A stretch of DNA of 64,000 nt from the NCBI RefSeq assembly GCF_901709675.1, contig NC_051087.1, positions 16,999,067-17,063,066 on the forward strand. Direction: 5' to 3'. The DNA comes from Syngnathus acus (lineage: Eukaryota > Chordata > Actinopteri > Syngnathiformes > Syngnathidae). Of the stretch, positions 35,801-47,800 are shown one piece after another (the first letter of the stretch is position 1; each line of letters starts with the position of its first letter). The position numbers and the translations under genes are program-made. The notes below the pieces were generated by a model. The model had not been told where the DNA came from and searched no databases. It worked only from the letters and a program-made list of their open reading frames with translations.

Positions 35801-38800
35801 TGAACTTGCTCGACGCTGCCTCCCAGTTTTTGTAAAGCCGTGTTCGCGATCTGTTATCCATCACTCCCATGACGCTCGCAACTTCACTTTGAACGCCCTG
35901 TTTAAACCAATGTCCAGCGGTTGGAGTTGATGATGATGATGATAGAACTTTATTCATCCCACAGCGGGGAAATTTACTTATCACAGCAGCGCATACGAGT
36001 GCTTGTTAAGCCTCATGGAATGATGGCAAACTCAGAGTTTGTTTGCCGCACTAGGTTTTTCACAGCGGTTGTGGGATGGGCGCGCATGGAGTCACAGCTC
36101 AACAAGGACGGTGACGTGTGGAAAAAACATCCGGTCTCATTATGTAGACCTCACTCAGTGACTCTCTCATTTTCTCCTCGTCCATTCAGCCCTTTTGATT
36201 TCCCGAGTCCACATGGAGACATTTCTTTAGGCAGCGTCTTCCTCTTGAAAAGCACCATAGGTGGCAGTATCTGGCCATTAGCATGGGAAGCTAGTACCAC
36301 AGTAAAAGCCGTCTTCTCGTGCCCCATTGTGCGTATAGCTACCATGTTGGTCCCCTTCTTCTCGACAATAGTTCACCGGGATGGTGAAAGTGACAGACTT
36401 TGGAACTCAGTGCACACATAAGGCACACGCATTGTAAGGCACGCTACATCCCCTTTGGAGAAAATTTGAGACTTTTAGGTGCGCCTTATGGTTGTGAAAA
36501 TACGGTACTAGTTTTAGGATTTTCGTATCACAGACTAATCACTTACTACTTTGTGTTTTATCTACTGAATAACTTAAATTATAAGCCATCTGACAGTGCT
36601 TTGTAATTAATATCACAGCCTTGCATTGAACCATTACAGTTGAGGCTTAGAACATAAGCTGTCTGTGAAGGTACAGCTATAGCAGTGGTTCTTAACCTTA
36701 TTGGAGGTACCGAACCCCACCAGTTTCATATGCGCTGTTAGGTTTTTTCGCTGACCGAACAAATTTCAAGAGAAGAGCAACAGCAAACAAACCACAAGTG
36801 AGACAGAATATTAAGTCTTTTCTCGCGAGGAGTGCAGTACAGATAGCTTCACAACAATCTCACTACACTAAATATCTGTATGCACTCCCGCTCTTTTTAT
36901 TGGGATTTGCCCTACCCACAAATCGTGAGACAAAAGCCCCTAAAAGAGGAGGGGGAACGCATGTGGGCTTTGCCTCGTAAGGAAGAAATCACTAGGTGTT
37001 TACATACTGATAAGAACATGTGGGAAGAGGAATTTGAGTGGCCTGGATAGAGAAGAAAACCTTTGACCTCTAGTCAAAACATAGCAAGGGATGCTTTACG
37101 ACATTGTGTAGAATGGGACAAGCTAGGTTATTTATTACTGGATACATACATTCCGACATAATCTTACGATCAAGATAGTTTGGAAAACCCTGACAATGAT
37201 GGTCACTTGTAGGTTCATCTGAGGTGCAAGACAGCAATGAGGCATGTTGTTTAACAAAGTGGTCTTTGTTAAAAGGAACTGTCTCGGTAGATGTCTTCTT
37301 TTTGCTGAGTTGTCAGCTGGTCCTGTCTGACCCAGCTGTAACCTCTCTCCTGACCCAGCCGTAACTTTTCTCTTCTGTGGTACATCATAAAAACAGCAAG
37401 GCCAAACAGCAAGCATATATTGCAGTAATATTGCGGTAAAGCATTGATTAGAGAACGCATGATAACATATATATATATACATTTTTCTAACAATTCCCTC
37501 CTCTTTATCATAAGTTCTCAGAGACCATCTTATCACCTAAAAGTGGCCACTTCAAAAAGATTTTCAGCCGTAGGATCACAAGTATGAGCACAAATAAGTT
37601 TACACCAAGAAAGGATAAACGTTGCGATATTATCATTCGGAAACACCCAGATCTGGGAAGAAGTCTGTAAACCCAAGTGCAAAAATTCCATCATCATCAT
37701 CGTTATCATCAACATGCTGGCGTTCAGACATTAGGCATACCCCGGCCATCTTGTCTTCCATGGGCGATATTGCTGTAGTGATGAGACGATTAAACAGAGC
37801 ACGGAGACATGGAATACAACAACAACCACACAAGGTGAGTATAGCAGTAATTGAGGACACAAGGGCTTTATACTTCCCAAAAGCAGTCATCCACTTGTTG
37901 TGCTCTTTCATCCTCGTTTTGAGGGATTGCAAGCTTGCAATCGCCTTCGTCAGGCTCCCATCAGGGGCGGTGTCGTTCTGGATGAAGGTGCAGCATTGTT
38001 CTCTGAACATTGCGCAGACCCTTCCTTTCTCAGACGACAACATAACAAGAGCATTGCGGTTCTGGATTGACATTAGGGAAGGCGTGGCTAGCTGTCCGTG
38101 CACTGCCTCAAGTCCCGCTTGTGTCCGTTTGCCCAATTTCTGCATGTTGCAATGGTTGTAATTTATCATGTCGACGTTTTTGTTCATCGTACACCACCAG
38201 CAAATGGAAGACTCCCATCCTGCTACAATTTGGTCAATTAATTCTTATTAATCAGTAACTCCTCTGGGGACTCTGATTGCATCAATTTCAGTCAGATCAT
38301 CGTCGACTCTCAAATTTAAAGACATTTTGTTTGTTTGTTTTTCCAGCTTTTTCCCAGATCTTGGCATGTTGATACATATACAATTTAGCTTGACTACATT
38401 CTCTGAAAGCAATGGCTTCTTTTTTCTTTTTTCAATGGATATTACTATATAGAATGCTCTGTCACACATTTCACAATCAGTAGATGTGACAGATGTCACA
38501 CAATCTTTGGTCAATGGCAACGATACAACATAAAGAATCGGTCGCAAATCCATACATATGACATATTCACTTTTTGTTTCTGTCTTTGCAGCTTGTTTTG
38601 CCATTAGCAATCAATTGTTTCGTTTTTCAGCAACTCTTATAGTTACCTGAAACAAATTATCCACATTCGTTTTAGATATAATCATCCCATTCTTTAACAT
38701 CTACAGCGGTTGTTGACAAAGTACACATATAAACATCATATTTTCATTGCAGTCCAGATCCGACACAGCAGATCATCCTGCAAAAGTCAAATTGATCTTT

Positions 38801-41800
38801 TAAATTGCTACAATGCAGCATTGTTTTTTGGGAGTGATCAATATAAGTTGTTCACTCATCTCTCCCCTACTCATTATGACTTAGTTCCCACAAATACCAT
38901 ATTGCTGAAGTTAACAAAATGGCAACAAAGATAGCCACCTTACATGCAATAACGTCATTGTTCCATTTTCTTGTTCCCGGCATTTCTGAGGCTTCCTTTG
39001 GGTCACTTTTTCCGATTGAACGTTACCTCAAAAGAAATTACCCTTTTGTAATTTGCTAGGACCACCTCAACTGACCTTTCTGCTATTTTAATGGCAGTTG
39101 ATGTAATTATCAATATTCAATGTGGCCCTTCCCCCTTGGAAGAACACCAGTGTTTCGTTTTCAATGCTCTTAATGAGAACGTGCTTTGTTCTTTTTGCCT
39201 TTAAAATATTAATTATAAATATAAAATGTAAATGCCAAATTTGAATCATCCTTAGTATCCCACTTGGTTTTGAAACATGGTAATCTATATTGTCGCCCAA
39301 ACAATTTTTCATACGGGGTTAAACCCACAGTACTTGTAATATTTATGTACAGTTTGACCAGGTGTAAACATTTTGTCCATGATCTTCCACTTTTTTCCAT
39401 GCACATTTTCACACTTTATACCAGTCCTGTCATGAGAATTAATTTCCGAAATCCCATATCTCGGTATTATTTCTTTACATAACGTTTTTTTTTTCCACTG
39501 TTAAGGCATTCAGTGTTTTTGTTGAAGCCAATTCAAACCATTTTGAGAATGCATCTATTATGACCAGGCATTATAACCCTGTGGATTGTGTTTAGCACAT
39601 GTTAAACAAACTCCACAAAAATTTTGTTTTATAAATGTTTTGAATATGAATCAAATCCATATGTTGTATAAAGCTGAATGAACTGCCCCACTATCCCTCC
39701 TCTTGAGCCATGTGACACACACCATGGCTCAATATTGCTGCCCATTTATATAGGCTTTTTGTAGGATAGGTCAGTCTTCTGGTCATTTATAGATACCATT
39801 CTCCACTCTTGCCCCTCTTTTCGTCCATAATCGAATTTCAGTCTATGGACTTTGTCGCTGCACATCTTTAAAAACGTTTCAGTAATTTAATCTGCTTCTT
39901 GTGTGTACAAAATTTGAAGCGTCTTTTGCACTACAGCTATGCGGTTCCGTCCGCAAGCTTGTTACCTCTTGGCACCTTATCAGTCTCATGTGTGCCCTGC
40001 ACACGTGCATATAGCTATTTTTCGTGGCAATTGGACTGCTTCCACAACTAGCTTAGTTGTAGTTCCTTGTAGTTTCCTTTCAATCATTCTCTCATTGTTT
40101 ATCACAAGAATCTTAGCAATTTGAATGAAAATCAAAATGTATGTTTTATTTTACTCAATTGTATGATTTAGAGCAGTGGTTCCCAAACTTTTGCAGGCTG
40201 GCGCCCCCTTTGGCTCCCCAGTGAATTCCTAGCGCCCCCCCCAAGGCACATATGGAAACAAGTGTCTTGACCTGAATTAATTGATCGTCGATAAAAAAAA
40301 AATTCTGTGCGGCTTGGCGGCCCGGTACCAAGTGACCCACGGACCGGTACCGGTCCGCGGCCCGGTGGTTGGGGACCACTGCCCTAACCAGCTCAACACA
40401 ACACGGCGCGTTCTGGCGAGTCCCCAATTTCATGTTGACTTGAACTCAAGATGATGTTGACCGCCAGAGTGCGGTTTTTATTATAGATACAATTCTGAAC
40501 ATTACAAGCTTGAAATTATAAACCTGAGCTTTTGCTTTTGTAGTCTATGCTGTCGGATCTGACTGGGCCAGAGCGGCGTGTTGTGTACAAATCGACTGCC
40601 GCCCCTTTCTTCCTCGCCGCCCCCCCAGATCTTTCCACCGCCCCCAGGGGGGCGGTACCGCCCACTTTGGGAACCACTGATTTAGAGCATCCATATGTAG
40701 TAAAGTGTTGTATTACTACATATGATTTCATCTTCATTTAATTTGACACACCTTTCAAAATGCTTCTCAGTGTCCCAGTGCTCACATGCTTTGCGTGTGT
40801 AACTGGTTGTCTCAACCCGTGTTCCACATCCTAATCTTTTCTCCCTCAAGGTGTCAAACCAATTAAGATAAAAAGATAAAAACCAACAAAATAACCGCCA
40901 GTAAATTAATATAATAGTCAATTGTTGTTGTTTCTTAACTTTAACTAACTCAATCACTCTCTTATTCTCAAATGTAAAAACTTGTGTAGTCTTGACACAA
41001 CCAATCGACTATTTCTTCTAAATTTAGCTTTGAAATGTTGTTATTTAATAATTTTGCTTCATCCAATTCCAGAAAGCAAGTTCTTTCCATCTCTCAAATT
41101 TTGTTTCATCAGGGCTAGGCATTAATGCAGTGTGGACCAGTTTCTGCCCACAAAAAATTGCTTGCCTTTCTTTTCTTCTTATTTTCACAAAATTGCTTTT
41201 GTTTTGCGGTGCAAATCAGATAGACTACAGTCTAGCAAATTCTTTTGTGCACCTACATTAGCCAATTTTAACACATAACACTGACAGCACACAGACAACA
41301 CAAAAACAACAGAGACACAGCTCACAAACAATACCAACAAACAACGCTGCGCCAACGTCATCCTCTGTTTTGACGTTTTGGTTATACTCCTTTTCTCATC
41401 AGTGCCTATTATCCTTCATGCAAATATTGTCACATCTTTCTTAAGCATCACCCTGCTTCAAATATTCAAACATTCTCTGAGAAACTCGCACTTTCCCTGC
41501 GTCGCCCGCAGCCATAGCACCCCTCGTGCGAGGGGGGGCGCAGCATCAATGTTGATTGGTCACAGGCTGGCCATTTCCTGCAACAACCATGATGCCGGCC
41601 CACCGCCCACACGAGCATAGCAAAGGCCCACGCGCACAGCCCCGCCCCGCGACAACGCGCGAGCGCAGGCACGCTTATCAGTCTCACCCTCTCAAAGGGC
41701 AGGCCAGCTTTGCTGTTGCGCCCTTTGTCATGTTCACATTCGACATCTTTCAATGTCTTCTACACAACATTTGTTGTCATTTGTCCACACCCTCAGCTAC

Positions 41801-44800
41801 GGCCCTCAAGCGAGGCCGCGCTGATGTCGTTTCATCATCTTCCTGCCTATGCAACAACAAGCTCTCTTTGGATTTTTCTTCACTTCCCTTATTCTTCAAT
41901 TTTTCTTTCATAGAACACACATCTCACTCACACACACACTCATATACACACCCACTCATGAGGATCCTCTGCGCGCACACGCACACACACCAACACAAAA
42001 GGATGACGCACAACATACGTATAAGACCACATAGATCCCACTAAGAACACCTTTTTGCTCGTCTTACTTGTCAGATTTATTCTTTATTTTACTTCTAGAA
42101 GCTATTTGTAATTCTTTTCCATTTATTTAGCCAATTTTAACTTCAGTGTTTCTTTATCTTACTTTATCCCTTTAACACAAATATCTCCTGTATATTTAAG
42201 CTAATTTCTCTTTAATTTTGGCAGCCAGGTTCCCACTTCATTACATGGAAACCTGATTTGATTTGGTTTTGGCCTAATCATAACTGTCTTTGTTAATTTG
42301 TGCAGTCACGTGCCATGTGACCGTTTTCTCCGCAATTCCAGCATTCTATTGGAGGTTGCACAACTCCTCTCCCACGGCCTCTAAAGCCTCCTCTGTTAGA
42401 CATTGCTCGCCCTCTCTGGCCTTTCTGTCCTCTGCCTGCATTTTGGTAAAAAGTGTCACTATCCTGGTCTACCAGAAAAGTGTCTTTTGAAGCTTTCATT
42501 TGTTTTCGTTTTTGTTTGTCTATTACTACTTTTTCCGCATGGAGGGCGTGATTTATGTATTTCTCCAAAGTTCCGGTGTTCATGCCCATATAATGTTTGA
42601 TCACCCAGCCTTGTATTGCTGGTCTGGACCCTGCGTGGATGGCATTTTTTAATTGCTGTTGATAAGCACCTTGAGGCGCATTATCTTCCACCAGTCCACT
42701 GTGTGTTTTAAACACTTTTGTCATGCGCACTCGATACTCAACAAAGGTTTCATTATCATTTTGCTTTGTTCTCCCTATTTCTGTATAATTTGCTCTGATT
42801 TCCTTTGACCAATCCATTTCTAGCGGGCTTTTCTGCCTAGTGGCCCTGTCCATCAACCCATAAGGAGGAGGTGATTCCTCAATTTTGCGTGTGTCATGTA
42901 TTTGCGGATACAACTTCGCTATGATCTTTAGTTTTGAATTTGTAGCATGTGTTTTCTCTTCCCGCTCTTGTACTTCTTCTAGTTCTCCCTCAAATTTATA
43001 TTTTTTAACCCATTTATCGAAATCTTTTTTAAGTCGGTCGGGATCCTGCCTTTCAATTATTTTCCAATCTTTGCATTGTAGTTCATGTCGGGGTAGGGAC
43101 TTTCGCTTACTATCTAAATTTCCCATGGTTTATTTTTCTAAATTTTGGAGTTGGTAGTTTGAATGGCACCTACAGTGTCCTAAAACCAACTTTATTCACA
43201 GGACAGTGGTTAAAAGTTCGATGTGTGGTAAGTCTCCTTTCACCTCCCCGAAGGGAGCGGAGAGTTTTTGCCTCTGCACCCACACAAAGCCACTGTTTAC
43301 AATCCTGTGTGTTTATATAGAGGAGCGCTCAAATGAGATCACTCTCAGTCAAACCGTACACAAGCATACCACGCGCGATTTTTAATAACAGAGGAGTCCG
43401 CACTCCCGCTGCGGAATTTAACTAACAAAGTTAGGGGGCTCCACACCGCCCCTGCGGAATTTAACTGTTTCTGATTGCACTTGATAGGGTCTAGAATTCT
43501 CAAGGTCTTTAAGTGACTTCTTGTCACTGCTCGTTGTAAGTGACCTCGTCACTGCTCATTCATTAGGTGACCTCTTGTCACCGCTCATCCATTTCTTTTT
43601 AGTAGAATTAATATTCCTACTCACGGTCTGCTGATTCTCCTCCTCGGATAGCCTCGTCAACCCTCCCGGTGTCCAGCCGGACTGATCGAGACAGTCCCGT
43701 CAAAGGGCTTTTGTTTACCTCGGCCGAGGATTTTCGCCTGCGTCGAAGAGTCCGCTGGAACCGCCAGGTGTGTCGAGACCCCGGAACGAGCCCCCAATTA
43801 CTGTTAGGTTTTTTCGCTGACCGAACAAATTTCAAGAGAAGAGCAACAGCAAACAAACCACAAGTGAGACAGAATATTAAGTCTTTTCTCGCGAGGAGTG
43901 CAGTACAGATAGCTTCACAACAATCTCACTACACTAAATATCTGTATGCACTCCCGCTCTTTTTATTGGGATTTGCCCTACCCACAAATCGTGAGACAAA
44001 AGCCCCTAAAAGAGGAGGGGGAACGCATGTGGGCTTTGCCTCGTAAGGAAGAAATCACTAGGTGTTTACATACTGATAAGAACATGTGGGAAGAGGAATT
44101 TGAGTGGCCTGGATAGAGAAGAAAACCTTTGACCTCTAGTCAAAACATAGCAAGGGATGCTTTACGACATTGTGTAGAATGGGACAAGCTAGGTTATTTA
44201 TTACTGGATACATACATTCCGACATAATCTTACGATCAAGATAGTTTGGAAAACCCTGACAATGATGGTCACTTGTAGGTTCATCTGAGGTGCAAGACAG
44301 CAATGAGGCATGTTGTTTAACAAAGTGGTCTTTGTTAAAAAGGAACTGTCTCGGTAGATGTCTTCTTTTTGCTGAGTTGTCAGCTGGTCCTGTCTGACCC
44401 AGCTGTAACCTCTCTCCTGACCCAGCCGTAACTTTTCTCTTCTGTGGTACATCATAAAAACAGCAAGGCCAAACAGCAAGCATATATTGCAGTAATATTG
44501 CGGTAAAGCATTGATTAGAGAACGCATGATAACATATATATATATATACATTTTTCTAACATGCGCATTCACTGAACCCCTTTATCGTAAAAAATAAAAT
44601 CTTTTTTTTATCAAATTCAAGACATAGATGTTTTTTACTGGTGCACAAAATGAGCCGTGTATGAACATCACCTTGTTAAAAGAACAAAACCAACATAATG
44701 AGTGAACTCACAACAAATGACATACCTGCAAATCAGTGTGACATCTGCTGTTGACTTTGCGAGACCATTTCAGATATGCGTCATCACGAATTTATACGAT

Positions 44801-47800
44801 AAATCAGGTGTGTTCGGACCACCGCAGTGGAGGCTCTGCCGGTCTCTCCGAACCCCTGAGTCCGACTCACCGAACCCCAAGGGTTCGATCGAACCCAGGT
44901 CAAGAACCACTGCTTTAGAGCATAAAATATGGTCATTGATGCAAAACCAGGACTATTATATTTCACCGAAGTATGTGATTAAAAAATCACTGAATCTCCT
45001 TTTTATTCCTGAAATGTTGGGAACTGATTTTCAGAAACTTTAAGGTAATATATTTAATGTCTGTGAAATGTACATTGCACTCAAAATTGTTATAATTCCC
45101 CTTTTTAGATACCAGAACCAACAATTGATTCTGTCTGCAGTAACAGGTTTGTGTTTTTAAAGGCCACATTCTCTTCCACCTGTTACCATTGTTAAACTCA
45201 CTCTGGCTTCTCTGAATTTGTGTTTTTTTTTTGTTTTGTTTCCAGTAGACCTACTATAGACTCAGACAAGAACTCTCAAAAGAAAGACTCTGGTGAGAAA
45301 TCTGATTTTTTGTTTTTTACTCTTGTGTAACACAGTTCAGGTTGCGTCTAGGGCTGAATGATTTGAACAAAGTCTCGAAGCACTATAATCACGGCAGATG
45401 TCTTGATAGAATAAGAGTATGGGTTCAATGAAAACTTAAATAAAACATGAAGTAACTATTGAATAAAATACTAGAAACCAGATGTTTTGCTGCAGCTAAG
45501 CTTTAACAATAAAATATTCTTAGAAATAGTGCGTGCGTGCGTGCGTGCGTGCGGCTGACCACAGCTCTGACTGAAAATACGTCTGTGCAGCAGTAATCCT
45601 AGAACTGATTGATTGACACCAACTATCAAAATGTAGGGATAGTCTCAATTGGCCTTGTTGGCCTCTGGGACTTTGGAAGTACCTGATTGGTGTTGACAGG
45701 CAAATAGAAGTGCCGCTTGGGTTATCTTTTAGGCAAAAAAAAAAAAAGAAGATAGGCAGTGGAGGAGTTCAGTGAGGTCATGGAGAAAGAATGAGTTCCA
45801 GATGGCTTAGAGCAGGGGTGTCGAGACCCAGTTTTCGAAGGCCACTGTCCTGCATGTTTTAGATGCTTTCCATCTCTTAACACACCAAATTCAAATCATC
45901 AGGGTCATTATCAGTCTTCTGAAGTACTTGCTGATGAACTGATCATTTCAATCAGGTTTACTTTCTGATTCAAATGGCCTTTTTTGTCCTAAAAATAGGA
46001 AATACCATTTTTTCAGTCTCCTGCACACAAACGCAACCCATCTTACAAAACCAGTAAACCACAGTGTTAGAGATACACAGACAGCATATGGACAAGAGGT
46101 GCACACAAGGGCTCAGGGCAATTCAAGTTCAGAACAGGTTCATGAATTGATCCCGTGCATGAAGACATAAATAAGAATTTCCACAAATTCTCAAGCTCAT
46201 AAGAGAGTCAGACAGCAGGTCTCACATAATCCTTGTCACAAGAGAGGGATAGCCTAAATAGGTTAGTTATAAACTCCACCCACATAGTAATTTACCATTT
46301 TTTTCCATGTATAATGCGCCCCCATGTATAATACGCACCCTAAAAATGGCATGTCAATGCTGGAAAAAAGCCTGTACCCACGTATAATACGCACCCAAAT
46401 TTATTTATTTATTTATTTTTTTTAAGTCCCAATGATCGTCACACACGCATCTGGGTGTGGTGAAATTTGTCCTCTGCATTTGACCCATCCCCGTGTGATT
46501 TTGATCCATCCCCTGGGGGAGAGGGGAGCAGTGAGCAGCAGCGGCGCCGTGCTCGGGAATCATTTGGTGATCTAACCCCCAATTCCAACCCTTAATGCTG
46601 AGTGCCAAGCAGGGAGGCAATGGGTCCCATTTTTATAGTCTTTGGTATGGTCTTAACTAGGCTGGATGTATTTTTTTTGTTGGCGTTGATTTCTCCGACT
46701 GCCCATAAAGGCACCGCCGCGATCAGTTAGGTTAAAATGAAAAGAGAGGAAAGTGACATGCGGACATGTGAAAAAGGCGGCTCTGTATGGGAGAGAAGTT
46801 GAAGAGGAATAAAAACACCCTTGGAAACCAAAACTTGCCCCTCGTCGTGACTCGGAGCTGCAACAAATGTTTCGGATTTGTGTAGGGTACATTGTGACAG
46901 CAAACGAGCAGGTGATCGAGCAAGCGTCTGATACGAGAGCATTGCGTTCGTATGGAGCGTGTTTGAAGTGAACAGCAGAGACGAAAGGAACAAGGCAAAG
47001 TGTTGTGAAATAAAATATTACCTGTAATACGTATTTTGTTATTTGCTGATTGTATGTATTAAACTATCACATTCATTGTCAGTCAAGAAGAGAAGAGGAC
47101 TATTCGTATCGGATCCATAGTGCGCATGCGCAGTGATACTGCCTCCGTATGACGTCCAGTCCGCGATGGAGATTAAAAAACAAACAATATTTGACAATAA
47201 CACAGGTTTCTGTTCCTGTCTTTGGTAATGTCACCCTGTCTTTTTGTTCCACGTCTTTGTCGGTCAGTGCTGTTGTTGGTTTTGTTAGAGAGTTATGTTA
47301 GTTTACCAAGTCTGTGTTTTGAGTTCCTCCAATGAACCCTGGTCCAAGCTGCACTTGGTCGCCCTCTTCCTTTCCACACTCCATCCGTGACAAGATTTTC
47401 TTCAAAAATTGTTGTACCATGATTTTCTTCAAAAAAAAAAATTTAAAAAAATTGTACCCATGTATAATGCGCACCCCGGATTTTAGGACAATAAATTAGT
47501 TAAATTTTGCGCATTATACATGGAAAAAAACGGTAAACCAAACTTCTGGCAGTATTCAGCACCCTGATAGTAAACGAGATAAATGACTTGGACTACCTAT
47601 TGGTTTTCCTTGGGGGCACTTTGAAGCGTCGACTTGAGGTCATTATCAACTCACTGTTGCCTCACTATTCCTTTTCCCTTCTGGGCCACGTTTCTTCCAG
47701 AGAGAATGCAAGTCATTCTGCTGGACTCCAAAATACTCCAACCAGGGACATGCGGTCAGAGGAGGCAACCCCTACGCCTCCCCTGCCATCATGAAAAGGG

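Larger units (their letters stand above)
30709..36505 (-). mobile_element. pogo/Tigger-type transposon with nested insertions
   Basis: Terminal repeats CCGTATTTTCACGACC and GGTTGTGAAAATACGG (mismatches inside), bounded by TA. The minus strand at 35800-36350 carries remains of a DDE_1 transposase. A Rex3-like LINE (30917-35796) and a small LINE end (35929-36008) were inserted later, the former with its own insertions. Without them the element would be under 1 kb, so it was already internally deleted. Confidence 0.85.
36736..44561 (-). mobile_element. Gammaretrovirus-like endogenous provirus, two LTRs, defective
   Basis: An LTR element of 7.8 kb on the minus strand with a 5-bp target duplication TGCGC (36731-36735, 44562-44566). 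LTRs of 757 and 760 bp begin TGTTAG and end CTAACA and look identical except for one A and one (TA) unit. A tRNA-Pro-like primer site follows the 5' LTR and a purine-rich tract precedes the 3' LTR. gag is open; pol keeps only RNase H and integrase remains; env keeps the transmembrane part. A hAT MITE was inserted later. Confidence 0.93.
36683..44912. mobile_element. hAT element (CAGTGGTTCTTAACCT) hosting a provirus
   Basis: Left end CAGTGGTTCTTAACCT (36683), right end GGTCAAGAACCACTG (44912). The element body is only about 53 bp on the left and 350 bp on the right of the provirus, so the hAT is a short MITE. The outer target duplication is imperfect (GCTATAGC against GCTTTAGA), fitting an older insertion. 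Confidence 0.8.

Noticed and set aside
37633-38187. The transmembrane envelope frame as a domesticated, syncytin-like host gene
   Set aside because: The surface part is broken and the frame starts after the fusion region, so nothing suggests preservation for fusion. Recent insertion explains the open frame.
41466-41753. A 95-codon minus frame in the provirus as a protease or RT fragment
   Set aside because: No Asp-Thr/Ser-Gly protease motif or RT motif is present; composition follows a GC-rich tract.
45825-46000. A complete hAT MITE starting CAGGGGTGTCGAGACCCAG
   Set aside because: Only one end is visible; no matching inverted end or 8-bp duplication was found within the intron.
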